Shown here piece after piece: positions 46,868-57,575 of a stretch of DNA of 64,000 nucleotides. Numbering within the stretch: the first letter of the stretch is position 1; each line of letters opens with the position of its first letter. This DNA comes from Morchella semilibera (taxonomy: Eukaryota; Ascomycota; Pezizomycetes; Pezizales; Morchellaceae). The stretch lies in the NCBI GenBank assembly GCA_009192285.1, contig WBVU01000005.1, positions 248,001-312,000 on the forward strand. The letters run 5' to 3'. The notes beneath the pieces are model-generated. The model did no database searches, was not told where the DNA came from, and saw only the letters and a list, made by a program, of their open reading frames with translations. Both the position numbers and the translations under genes were made by a program.

Positions 46868-47481
46868 TGTACTCGCGCTCTAACCAGGTTGGGGGAAATC
46901 GTCGCAACCATCGCGACACCTCAATCCAATTGGAGCATCACACGGTAGAGCCAACCTGTCCCTTGGATGGTATTTTCATCTCATTACTTATATCATTAGG
47001 ATTACTCTTTCCGCGATTGATTTCACTATATACAATATATTTCCCACCCGTTGCGTTATGAGTCCTGATGCTTGCGACCATTTCCCACAACTTGATTAAC
47101 GCGCGAGTAGTTTTATCATATTAGTGCTTCTTTTCCAGCAAAGGTCTCGGGGGGGGGGGGAATAACAGTATACTACCGCCCAGTCTATTTACGTTGATTA
47201 ATCGTCGAAGACCCTGGCCGGAGCATGTAACTGTACTTGCATTATATTATATCCTAGTTGTGAGTGTTTGTCCTTCCATGTCAGCCCCACTCCCGGCATT
47301 CATCAATCTCCGGAGTAGTTCTTTTGTCTGTTTACAGTATACTATATAGTCCAAACAGATGGGGATTCTTCGTTATGAGAATAAGGAAGCTTATAAATTT
47401 AGATAGAATAGATATGCAATACCCTACAATCATCTCGACGCCAACATGGATTATCACTCGCTCCTACTACAACCTTATCCA
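46868..47481. other. Intergenic, nothing recognised
   Basis: Poly-G run near 47150-47160; one ATCACTCG motif at 47442-47462. Confidence 0.4.
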
Positions 47482-47629
47482 TTAAGCTGGTAGTAAATGC
47501 TGACCCCCCGTAAAGAGGCAAAGGTTGGTGGCGTTTGCTCACAGATCTTGTTATTTTTCTTATCAAGGAATTGATCTCCCATACAAATTCCGGCCCCCTA
47601 TTATAGGGGGGTCAGCATTGCCAGCTTAA
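47482..47629. mobile_element. 148-base MITE
   Basis: TTAAGCTGG...CCAGCTTAA ends, followed inward by ATGCTGACCCCCC inverted at the other side. Confidence 0.85.
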
Positions 47630-47922
47630 GGGGTAACAAACTTACAAAATTAAAAGCGCAGTCGGGGGGTTAATGTATCAGGTTTCTGCCTTTCTTGGCG
47701 CTTCTCAAATTACTTGCTGCAGTATTCTTCTTTAATATTGATAAAGACATAATGATTTGATAAAAATATAATTGTTGGTATTTAGTATAGAAGGAGTAGC
47801 GTTTGTATCGGGTAGCGAAGAAAAGCAGTAATGGCACATGTCACGAGGTACCTATGTACCCTTCCACACCTAACCCGGAGGTCGGAGCGCTGTCGGAGCC
47901 CGATCCGCATACGCGAGATAGG

Positions 47923-48030
47923 CCCCCGATATCATATTTCGGCTTCTGATATCACATCTCTGACAGCGACATCATATTTCGGACTCCGATATAACATTTC
48001 AGGCTCCGGTATCATAATTCAAAGCCCGAC
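47923..48030. repeat. About five diverged 20-base tandem units
   Basis: Unit near CCGATATCATATTTCGGCTC. Two similar units occur at 63325-63370 (ATATCGCATTTGAGGGCCC). Confidence 0.65.
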
Positions 48031-49015
48031 AGATATTTTTGATAACGTTCCAGGCCCTGCGGTGTGCTCATTGCTTGTGGCGGATCGGAGCGTTTACGGT
48101 ACTTCCGATAAAAGGTTCTTTCCCATTGGTTGGCTACATATAAAGGAGAGGACAAGAACTCCTCCGGTGCTGTGCACGCAACATTCTTGTACCCATGGTT
48201 GCGGACATCTGTCTTTGGATTAGGTGCTTTTTGGCTAATCAATTGCCAAGATTTATCAACCTAATCGGTTATTAAAATGCCCAACGCTCTAGAACTATTG
48301 CCTAAATAGGCAATTTGAGCGACATTCGTTTGGTCCCTTACCAAAGACCCAACTTTATAAGCGATAAAATTAAAACTCTGTCATAGTGTAGAGCGGAGGC
48401 TAAAGCATCATTTAAGAGAGAGAAAATGATTGTAGGTATTGTGGTTGGAAAGCCAATCCTCCGGTTATTGGTGTTCGCGACTATAGAAACGAATGAACGT
48501 ATGATATAAAAAAAAAGAAAAAAAAAAGCCTGTGTAATTGCCAGGAATTGTAATTTTCTTCCCCTTTGATCCAGGCCCTATTATTACCTGTCACTATTTC
48601 TCGTGCTTCTGCTAGGAGGTGTATGCGGTGGCTCAGTGACTTCGCCATAGTAAGTATTAACAATGCGGGGAGCGCTTATGCCTCCCACATATGGAAGTCG
48701 GGGATCTGCAGCTGTGGCTCGGGATGATGAACACGTCAAGCGACCTTCACACAGGCGCTTCAGCACATCGTGTGAACCGCCTTATATACTCGGGATTTCG
48801 CCTCTACGTACTATCAGCAAAGCATATTCAAACTCCCTAATATCTCTATCTTCTGCGTTATAACTCCTATTGCACCGTTGGAGCTCTTTCCACTACACGG
48901 TTGTATATATCCTGTAAATATGACCTTGTCGATAACCGTGTTTGGGGGTTTGGGTACTAACATGTTCTGCTCGTTGAAGGATATTACCACCCCATAACCC
49001 TGCCCGTTTCAAGCG
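48031..49015. other. Upstream region of the HeLo-NLR gene
   Basis: No gene recognised. A short inverted repeat ATTGCCTAAATAGGCAAT lies near 48297-48314. Confidence 0.4.
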
Positions 49016-52000
49016 ATGGACCCCATCTCATTGAGCATCGGCACAGCCGTGGGCCTGGCTGGCCTGTACAGCGTGTGCCTGCAGGCGATGGAACAGGTCA
49101 GCGACGGCAAGAACTTCGCGGAGGATTCACAAATGCTCTACGCCCTCTTTGAAACTGAGAGATATCTTTTCCAGGTATGGGGAAAGAGAGTCGGCATTGA
49201 GAAACAGTCGGACTTCCACCGATGTCTAGACCAAGGCTCGCTCGAATACCCGAGGATCCGCGGTATCCTTAAAAGTCTGGAGACGATTCTGAGTAATGGG
49301 GATGGTCTATGTACGAAGTATGGACTAGCCAGCAGGGAGCATGTATCCATCAGGAGGAAGTGTGCGTGGGCGGTAATTGATAAAAAGAAGTTCGATCGCT
49401 TGGTGAAGGACATCGGTACACTCGTCGAGAAGCTATCCACCGTAGCTTCCCTTGAGGAAGACCCCCGCTTTGAAATAAATCAGAGCCTTGCTACTTTGAC
49501 AGCAGCTCTCGGCGGTATAACCACTACGCTGCTACTAGCACGAGGTATCACTAACAAAACCTGGTGTAGAAGCGGACCGCGAAAGGGCGGAGGAAACGAT
49601 TGGGCAGCAGAAACACCGCCTGAAGGTGGAGAATTATATTGAAAGTAAGACTCAACATGAAAGGGACAATGCATGAGTGTTCCGGGACAATGCATGAATA
49701 TTCCAGTACTGATTCCCTCCAGATCAGCAGAATGAGAAAGCCCTGAATTGGATAGGTGCAATCTCGACAGAAAAGGAGTACGATGAAGCCAAGCGAGAGA
49801 GGACTCCTGGAACCTGCGACTGGATCTTTTCGAAGGCAGAATTCACGAATTGGCTCTGTCCGGAAAGTGGTATCAACACATCCAGCATTTTATGGACCTA
49901 CGGCGGAGCGGGGATGGGTAAAACGTTCATATCCGCAAGGATCACCGAGTATTTACATCAGTTTTCCCGCCCAACGGCCTTCTTCTTTTGCACCCATTCA
50001 AATGCCGAGAAGAACCAGGCAATGTCCATAGTCCGGTCCTGGATTTTCCAGCTAGCCAGACAAAGTCCACAAGCCCTTGAAATCGTCCGCAAGTTCGCCG
50101 ACAACGAGGCAGTTATCACTGTCCTATGGGAAATCTTTCAGGCTGTATTAAAGGATATAGGCTCTTGTTATCTTGTATTGGATGGTCTTGATGAATGTCT
50201 TGACTTCGATCCTACTTCGAGGAGTCGGAGGAGTGGCGAGATGAAGATCTTTATCGAAAGGTTGATTAACTCCATACCCTCAACTGGTGTGAAACTTCTC
50301 GTCATGAGCCGAGACGTGGTTGCTATAAGATCTGCGCTCGAGCCACTACGAGGTTTAAACGCTCCCGTTGACACCACCGCTGCCACCACGGTGTCATTCG
50401 AAGAATATCAAATCCGGAGCGAAGATAACAAGGCGGATATTAAGTCCTTTGCGGGTAGTCTCTCTGAGAGCCTTGGGTTCCGCGAGAAGGATAAAAAGGC
50501 AATATGTAATAAACTCTCTGAACGCTGTGGCGGAATGTTTCTATGGGCTCGACTTGGCGGCGAAAGGTTGCATGCGGGAATGGCGTCCAAGAGGTTGGAG
50601 ACAGTCCTGACTGAAATGCCTCCGGGATTGGATCATGCCTATGAGCGTAATCTCCAGACGATTTTGAAAAAGGAGAAATACTACCAAGATCAAGCGATTG
50701 CACTCTTTCGTCTGGTGCTCTTCACGTTGGAGCCTCTATCTGTCGAGGAGTTGCTCCATGCCCTTGAAATCAACGACTACCGAGAGGATATCGATGGAAC
50801 AAGTGGCTTCGAGGAGGAGGCGATTCCTGCCATCCACATTCACGTAGAAAATAAGTTAACGGCACTTCTGGAGACATGCGGTTCACTTCTCGAGATTCGG
50901 AAAACCGAATCCACCTCTCCGGGCGATTGGCACGTCCAGTTCATCCATTTCTCCGCCAAGGAATACTTGCTCGACCTACAGAGCGAAAACTGCAGTGACC
51001 CTAGGCTTTTGCAGTTCTCCTTTTCTCTCACGGAGGAGCATCATGCCACCATGACCAATACGTGCCTTCTGTACCTGGTAATAGCGGGCATGGACTACCG
51101 GGAGCAAGCCTGCAAAGGTTATCAAAGCTCCGAAAGAGACGACGGGTTGAAAGGCCACGAGCAGAAGTGGAGATTCTATAGTTATGCCCGTCACAATTGG
51201 GACAAGCATTTCCTCCTATGCGGCAATGAGGTTGTTTCGAGTTATGAAATGCGACGGAAAGTCTTTCTTGATAGGAGCCTCGCCTTTGACAGCTGGAAGG
51301 TGTCTCTAACGTGGGGCTCTTCGACAATAGGGTGCGGTGTTGAGTATGTTGTGGGGCCCATTCTTTCCACTTGGTCTTCCCGAGTTTTGACCAGTTGCTT
51401 GTTTGGAATGTTGGATATCCTGCAGGAGCTCTTAATGGCAGAAGCCAGTGAAAGAATACCTCAGGCAGCTTTATTAGCTGCTGTGGTGTGCGGGCATGCG
51501 GCCGTGGCTGAGATGCTCGTACAAAGAGATGATGTTGACGTGAATACGCGCACATTTGGGCCCGGGTCAAGTATTGCTACAACGGTGCTCTACCGCGCTA
51601 ATAAGTTGGGGTTGAAAGATACCGTCCGGCTGCTACTTGGACGGCGCGACCTACGGGTAAACGAGAGATGCAGTGGGGGCGGACTCCGGCCCTCTATGAG
51701 AATGGCGCGCTCTACCTTGGCCAACGTCATATCTGATAGGGACGAAGCATTCCTCCGCCAACTACTAGAGAGAGACGATTTGAACGTTAATAGCGCTGAT
51801 GAGACACCACTCATCAGCGCGATGCAGAGAAGTTTCCTACGTGGTTTCGAGCTTTTGCTCGGCAGGAAGGATATAAATGTCAATCTCGCGTCGAGGTATG
51901 GCGGGCGAACGCCGTTACATCATGCAGTGGACAGCTCGGGCGAGTTCCTTAAGCTACTACTCGAGAGAGACGACATACTGGTAAATGAAACCGACCACGA

Positions 52001-52580
52001 TGGAAGAACACCACTCGATCTAGCCGCACCTGGGACGGAACCCTTCAGATTGATTCGTGACAAGGGTGGGAAACTATCCAGTGAAATCGCTCCCGAACTT
52101 GCAGAGATCAGCTCAAGTAGCGCTACCCGATCTTCCCCCCTCCCCAGCCCCCGCCCTTCTTCCCCCTCCGGTGCCCAGATACAACTAGATCTAGATGCCA
52201 GCACTCCCGGGTCGGAGGATGGCCTTCCGGTCCCCGTCGGCGGCTCAAGCTCAGAAGTAGGCGTTCATCAGGATTCCCTCGCCACCGATCCGGCTTTACC
52301 TGCTCCCCCACCACATGCTGCCGGTCCTGCATTCTTGAGGGCCCCGTCATCTCCACCAGCCCCAGCGCCGCCGGCAGGCTGCGGACCCGATCCGCCGGGG
52401 AGTATCACGGACGGGCAAGACAACAGCGACGGCAACCAAGGGCCGGTGTCCGGGCAAACCAAGTCTGGAAATATTGTACTCGTTGGGTCGGGCCATTACA
52501 TTTACCAGGGCAAACTTGCCGCTTCTCTAGCTTTCTCTCTCCTTTGTGGTTTTTATTTGATCAGCTATTTCTTACTTTGA
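49016..52580 (+). CDS. NLR-type STAND protein: HeLo - NACHT - ankyrin - C-terminal membrane segment
   Basis: Apparently intact 1143-residue NLR. Exons 49016-49514, 49570-49644, 49723-52580; introns of 55 bases (GTATAA...CTAAC...GTGTAG) and 78 bases (GTAAGA...CCTCCAG), both phase 1. Residues 1-160 match the HeLo domain of HET-S, a membrane-perforating cell-death domain (GLAGLYSVCLQAMEQV, RRKCAWAVIDKKKFDRLVKD). NACHT covers about 225-470: P-loop GGAGMGKT at 252, Walker B LVLDGLDEC at 342, GMFLWARL at 462. Ankyrin-like repeats span about 755-975 and are diverged from each other, unlike the first NLR. A Pro/Ser-rich linker follows, then VLVGSGHYIYQGK and a hydrophobic tail LAASLAFSLLCGFYLISYFL. 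Known relatives act in allorecognition and programmed cell death; ligand and partner are unknown. Confidence 0.9.
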
Positions 52581-52816
52581 GGCCCATATCGATCCCAGGA
52601 GATATGTCGCTAGATGTCTCCTGCACAGTTCTATTCGTGGTGCGTGGCACTAGAGGAGGCTTAGCGTCTCGGGCCGGTCAATTGAGGCGGATCAAAATGT
52701 AGCATAGACACATGCCTAGATTATGTTCCTTAAATTTCTCTGTCATCAATACATTTCTCTACTTCGTCTGGCCTACCTGCATTTGATCGATCGTGATTTA
52801 TTCATTCCAGACTAGA
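52581..52816. other. 3' flank of the HeLo-NLR gene
   Basis: No signal recognised. Confidence 0.4.
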
Positions 52817-53108
52817 CTCAGGCAAAGACGAGACATAGACTGAGAATAGAGTCTTTGAGTGCAACCATGCAAACCGTTTTTAGAGTGAAAGGGAAATTCA
52901 TGAAGCCAAGAGTCTACGGTAGATACATGAATTTATTGACAAAGAAGGCATAGAGGAGACCTTGGGGTTCAATGCTGGGATGTGTATTTTTGATGGGGTG
53001 ACTTGCTAGCTGCGATGGCGGCGCAGGCTTAATGGCTGCACGAGTTTCCCTTCCACTTTGGGAATCGTTTTCAGGGTTGCACTAAAAGACTAATAGAGTC
53101 TTTGCCTA
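52817..53108. mobile_element. MITE, about 292 bases
   Basis: Ends CTCAGGCAAAGAC and GTCTTTGCCTACG inverted. Further inward TAGAGTCTTTGAGTGCAACC is matched by the complement of the right arm. Non-coding. Confidence 0.75.
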
Positions 53109-54656
53109 CGGCCGTGAAAGGTATTAACACTAAATAAAAATACCCAAGACTTGGTTGCATGATGGGAGTTGAAGTGCTAGGGTAAAAATGGTAATTATCA
53201 GTGGTACATCAATATTAGACAGACTGTGGCGAGCGGGGAACCTCATATAGAGAGTCCTACCACAATAGCTAGGCAGGAATAACAACACCCAAGTACAAAA
53301 TTCAAAATGACTACTACAAATTTTCAAGACTCACCTGTGGGCCGATCTTTGAACACTATTGACCCCGTTACCCTTGAACACCTCAGAAAATCGGAACCGT
53401 AAATGAGTTCCCATTAGCAAGTAAGATTTTTCTGTCCGCCAGACCTGTTCTATCCAGCTACTAGAGCAGACAAGGTATAGTAGCACTGTGCTTTTCCTAT
53501 CCTATTTCTAACCAAATAGAAAATATTCTATCCCATAGACTCCCTCGGTGATGGTGCCCTGCCGGGCCTCTTGGGCGCCTGTCTTCTATTTGATGGAAAA
53601 TCAAAATTAGGTCTATTGAGCGGGAAGCCGTCCATTATCAGCCGCTCCTTAGGCACCCGGCGGGCCTGCCCCCCTATCAAGCTCCCAAATCAATCACACC
53701 CACCAACAACTCCAAGGGCGGGGGGGTCACAGATACTGTCTATAGTAGCAGAAAATGGGCGTAATCCGTGCCATAAGAAAGGAGTTGTGCGGCATTTTAT
53801 ATACTATGGTACAGAGAAGGATGAAATATTTGCTATAATGCGGTTTTTGTGCTCAATGACGCATAAATGCGGGATGCTTAACACTGCTGCTAAATGCCAT
53901 GTTTTCCCAGGTTTCTGGGGGTTTCCGGGCTTTTCTGGGCTGTACCTACAGCGAAATAGTTCATGTTCTATTTCGTTCATGACAGCCATCAGGACATGAA
54001 CCAGTTATAGATACTCCATCAAAATCTCCGCCAATTCTGGTCCCTCATGAAAGGGCACAAGAGAGTAGAGGAACAATTTTCGGTGGTAAATCTTACCCAT
54101 CTAGTTGTTCACTACATGATGAAGCAATTACTCTACAATATGCTTGGGTTGATATTGATAATTCTGATCGGTTGATGATAATGATGATCAGGACGATGAG
54201 GATCTTATTCCCCCTGTCATGAAATTTTACTATCACGCCTGGAGGTGACAGAGGTGTACTATATTTCTACCACATTGATATCAATAAGTAATTCCCAAAA
54301 GTGCGGCTCTAAGTCGGTATTTCGTAGGATGCGCATAAATGCGGCATCCCCACGGTATTCTGCGGCACGAATCACACCCCCTTTGCCACTGTATCTATGA
54401 ATCCCGGTATTGCATGGGCCTGCTTCGGCCACCCCGTACCCCCACCACAGCTTAGCAGCGGTGAAGTAACGGTGTGGGGAAGAGCCCCCTTGAGTGGCTA
54501 ACAAGCTCCGCCACCAAGAGCCCAAACCCTCCCGCCTTCCCTATTACATGGCACCCTTTATGTACCATCGACAGCTTACCCCTGCCCGACTCCGCCCCGC
54601 GCTAGGCCTCGGTAGAACCACCACGGGTCATCCCAATATTTATAGGGTGCACACAT
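53109..54656. other. Intergenic, nothing firmly recognised
   Basis: GCATAAATGCGG occurs twice (about 53865 and 54332). No gene seen. Confidence 0.4.
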
Positions 54657-55173
54657 CTCTACCACGCCAGGAAATGCATCATTTGATGCATTATCGACAC
54701 ATTGCCCATACAGAACTGAACATGGTAATGCATCTCTTGATGCATTACCTGTTGAGGGCTCTCCTAATCGGTATGCATGATACATTTTATCATGACTTTA
54801 CTGTCTTACTGGGAAAAGCATCAGAAAATAGATCAGGAAAATCATCAGGAAAGTTGTTGAATAGCTATCAACTCACTTAATAAGATCTATTACCATATGA
54901 TTATTATATGAATTCATGGCCTAGCTGGTAAGATATACATTCTCCCAGTGGAAGCACTCAGGTTCAACTCCCACACATAACTTTTTTTATTTCCGGATCT
55001 CTTTACTGATTGGAAAGTCGTCAAATAGAACTGGGATGCACTTAGGATGCATTTATAATGCATTAGTTGATGCATTTAGGATGCATTTGCCGATGCATTT
55101 AGGATTCATTAATTGCCAATTCAAAGGATACATTTTGAGATCCATTTGTGATGCATTACCTGCTGTGGTAGAG
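54657..55173 (+). mobile_element. TIR element with internal RNA polymerase III boxes
   Basis: 517 bases with about 25-base inverted ends (CTCTACCACGCCAGGAAATG at the left, complement at 55149-55173). The interior has an exact A box TGGCCTAGCTGG (54918-54929) and a 10/11 B box GGTTCAACTCC (54962-54972), plus palindromes such as AATGCATCATTTGATGCATT. Copies at 62125-62774 (inverted) and 24011-24420. A SINE-like promoter inside a TIR element is unusual. Confidence 0.75.
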
Positions 55174-55437
55174 GCAGGGATCCGATTGCTCAAAGGCTCT
55201 ACCGCTACAAACAGGGAGGATCTGGACATGCTGTGTGTTGGAGGATAGCTTAAGCCGTGAGCTGCTGCACGAAACCGCTCTTTAGGTTTAATTAAACTAA
55301 GCGCTAGGAACTCAAGGTCGACTCGTTGATTATGCGCTCGAGCACGGTGTGGACAATTTAAGGACTCCACACGACACCTCGATAGTGTGAAGAACTTCCG
55401 CGTAATTGGCTGAGTGTGATTGAGTTCACCATCCTTG
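55174..55437. other. Short spacer before the old Ty3/gypsy element
   Basis: No gene seen. Confidence 0.4.
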
Positions 55438-55965
55438 TATGCACGGCGCGTTGGAGCGTTATTGTGTGTACACGTCCGCTGCGAACAGAAGGATAGTCAA
55501 GGCGTTTTCTCATCTCTCTCTCACACTCTCTCCTCAGTGGCACTGGTATTGGCTCTATGAGTTAACGAGAGGTATGATGGTAAATGGAATTGGAATACTC
55601 CATGTAGGATAGTCTTACGGGATTTCTATGGTATGGAGTCAGCGAAGGGATGTTAGGACTATATAATATAGGGAGTTTCCTATCCCTCGGCTTGAGAGTT
55701 TCTCTTTCTTTCCCTTTCCTCTCTTCACGCAACTTCCTGTCCCTTTAGTCAATACGTGTACTTTAGGATCTAGCCATCTCGCGATCCACAAGATTCCCTT
55801 ACGAGATCTCGCTCTACCTCCAAGTATCCCCTGATTCCTGCTATATACGCGTCGCCACCCTCGCCCTTAGCCACCCCATACTTCTCGCCTTGCTCACATC
55901 GCCTCGCTTCGCTCTGCTCCACTGCCTCGGTTGTGTACCTTGGCTCCTCGCACCGCTCCGTGATA
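55438..55965 (+). repeat. 5' LTR of the old Ty3/gypsy element
   Basis: Ends CTCCGTGATA like other family 2 LTRs; its start is diverged. Confidence 0.8.
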
Positions 55966-56038
55966 CTAAGGTTGCGTCTCCAACGCCAACCTACACAACA
56001 ACCCTCGCTTAGGACCCCACTATAGAAATCCTGTTACC

Positions 56039-57501
56039 ATGTCGCAAGAAGCTCAGATGACGGACCCGGTAGGGATCGACTACCAGCAACTAGTAGAAGA
56101 CATGGATAGTTTCGTTACCAATTATCCCGATGTCCCTCAAGGAGCCACCGACGAAGCCAAAAGAATGCATAAGTTAATGCATGATGCAACCCACGCCATC
56201 CACACCCTCCTATCCGAACTCGATGATGTCACTGAAGAAGCCAAAGAGGCAACCAAAGAATGGCAAACGAGAGTGTCGGAACAGGGAAGGGAGAACCAAG
56301 ATCTGGAGAAACAGGTAGCCAACCTGAAAAGGGAAGTCACTCGTCTCCAAGCCGAAGTAACCCAAGCAAACCAAGCAACCCAAGAAGCAGAAGCCGCTCT
56401 GGCAGCCCAGATTGCCCTTCCTCCTCCTCCCCCTCCGGTCGTTGAACCTATTGTACCACCACCACCACCTCCCAGGTGACCCAACCGTTTCTTGCAAGGC
56501 TTCGCCCCCGTCCCCGAACCTCGTATGGAAAAATCAGAGAAACTTCCCGACCCGGAGAAATACCGTGGAAACAGGAAGGGACTCCCATAGTTCCAAAATA
56601 TGTTGAAACTCAAGCTCTTGGGCAATGCCGACCGGTACCCCACCCTTCAGAATCAACTAACCTATGCCATCTCTCGCTTGGAAGGCCCTGCCGCCGACCA
56701 ATTTATGCCATATATTACCACTGCCGGGGTCAACCTTTCCTCCATGGAAAGGTTCTTTGAAATTCTAAACACAGCATTCGGGGACCCAGACCAGGTAGGT
56801 ACTGCCCGCCGCGCCCTTAGAAGAATTAGGCAACTCAACCGTCCCTTCTCGGAATACTTCGCCGAATTCCAACGCTACGCTGCGGAAGCTGGTATGGGAG
56901 AAACTGCCAATGTGGAAGCTCTCATGGAAGGCCTGAGCGAGGAACTTACCAAACTCATGGTCCACGAGGAGACCCTGCCACCGTCATTGAACTCGCCACT
57001 ATCCTCCAACGCCTAGACAACAAGCAGCAGATAATTACTGCTCGCTACCGACCTCGCTATCAGGCCCCCGCACCTCAAACTCGCCCCGCACCTCACTACG
57101 TTGCTCCCGCTTCCCCCGCACCTCGTTACCAGGCCCCAGCTGCCCCTGCACCTGCCCCTGCACCTCGGTACTCAGCTCCGCCCCCGCCTACACCTCGCTA
57201 CCAAGTCCCCGCTCGCCCCAACCCTCCCGCTGCTCACCCGTCTCATACGCCAGGAGGAGTGGCCCCTATGGATTTGTCGTTTGGTCGTGGCCGCCCGGAC
57301 CCTCAGGAGAGAGAGGCCCGTCGCGTGGAAAATAGATGTTTTTATTGTAGTCAGGGAGGACATTTGGTTAGGGAATGCCCGCAGGCGCTGGCTCCTAGAA
57401 ACCCAGCCCCCAGGATGAGGGGAGCTAGGATAGAAGTTAAAGAAGAAGAAGAAGAGAAGGCCTCCGGCGATGAGGCGTTAAAAGATTTTACCCTGGACTG
57501 A
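56039..57501 (+). other. gag region of the old Ty3/gypsy element
   Basis: Coiled-coil N-terminal part, capsid-like part and a CCHC knuckle (CFYCSQGGHLVREC), with Pro/Ala-rich low-complexity sequence before the knuckle. Fossil, broken. Confidence 0.8.
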
Positions 57502-57575
57502 GTGGCTCACTCCAGGGGCGATTTAAGGATTGGTTTAAACTTTCGCTTTCTGGGTTTTCGGTTTCAGAAAAGGAT

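Noticed and set aside
47923-48030. CRISPR-like spaced repeats
   Set aside because: Units are contiguous and diverged with no unique spacers, and the organism is a eukaryote. It is a minisatellite.
48219-48314. Possible MITE
   Set aside because: Only 8-9 base inverted matches; not above what AT-rich sequence gives.
54911-54985. A true tRNA gene
   Set aside because: A and B boxes are present but the T-arm and anticodon stems do not pair, and the segment is inside a repeated TIR element.
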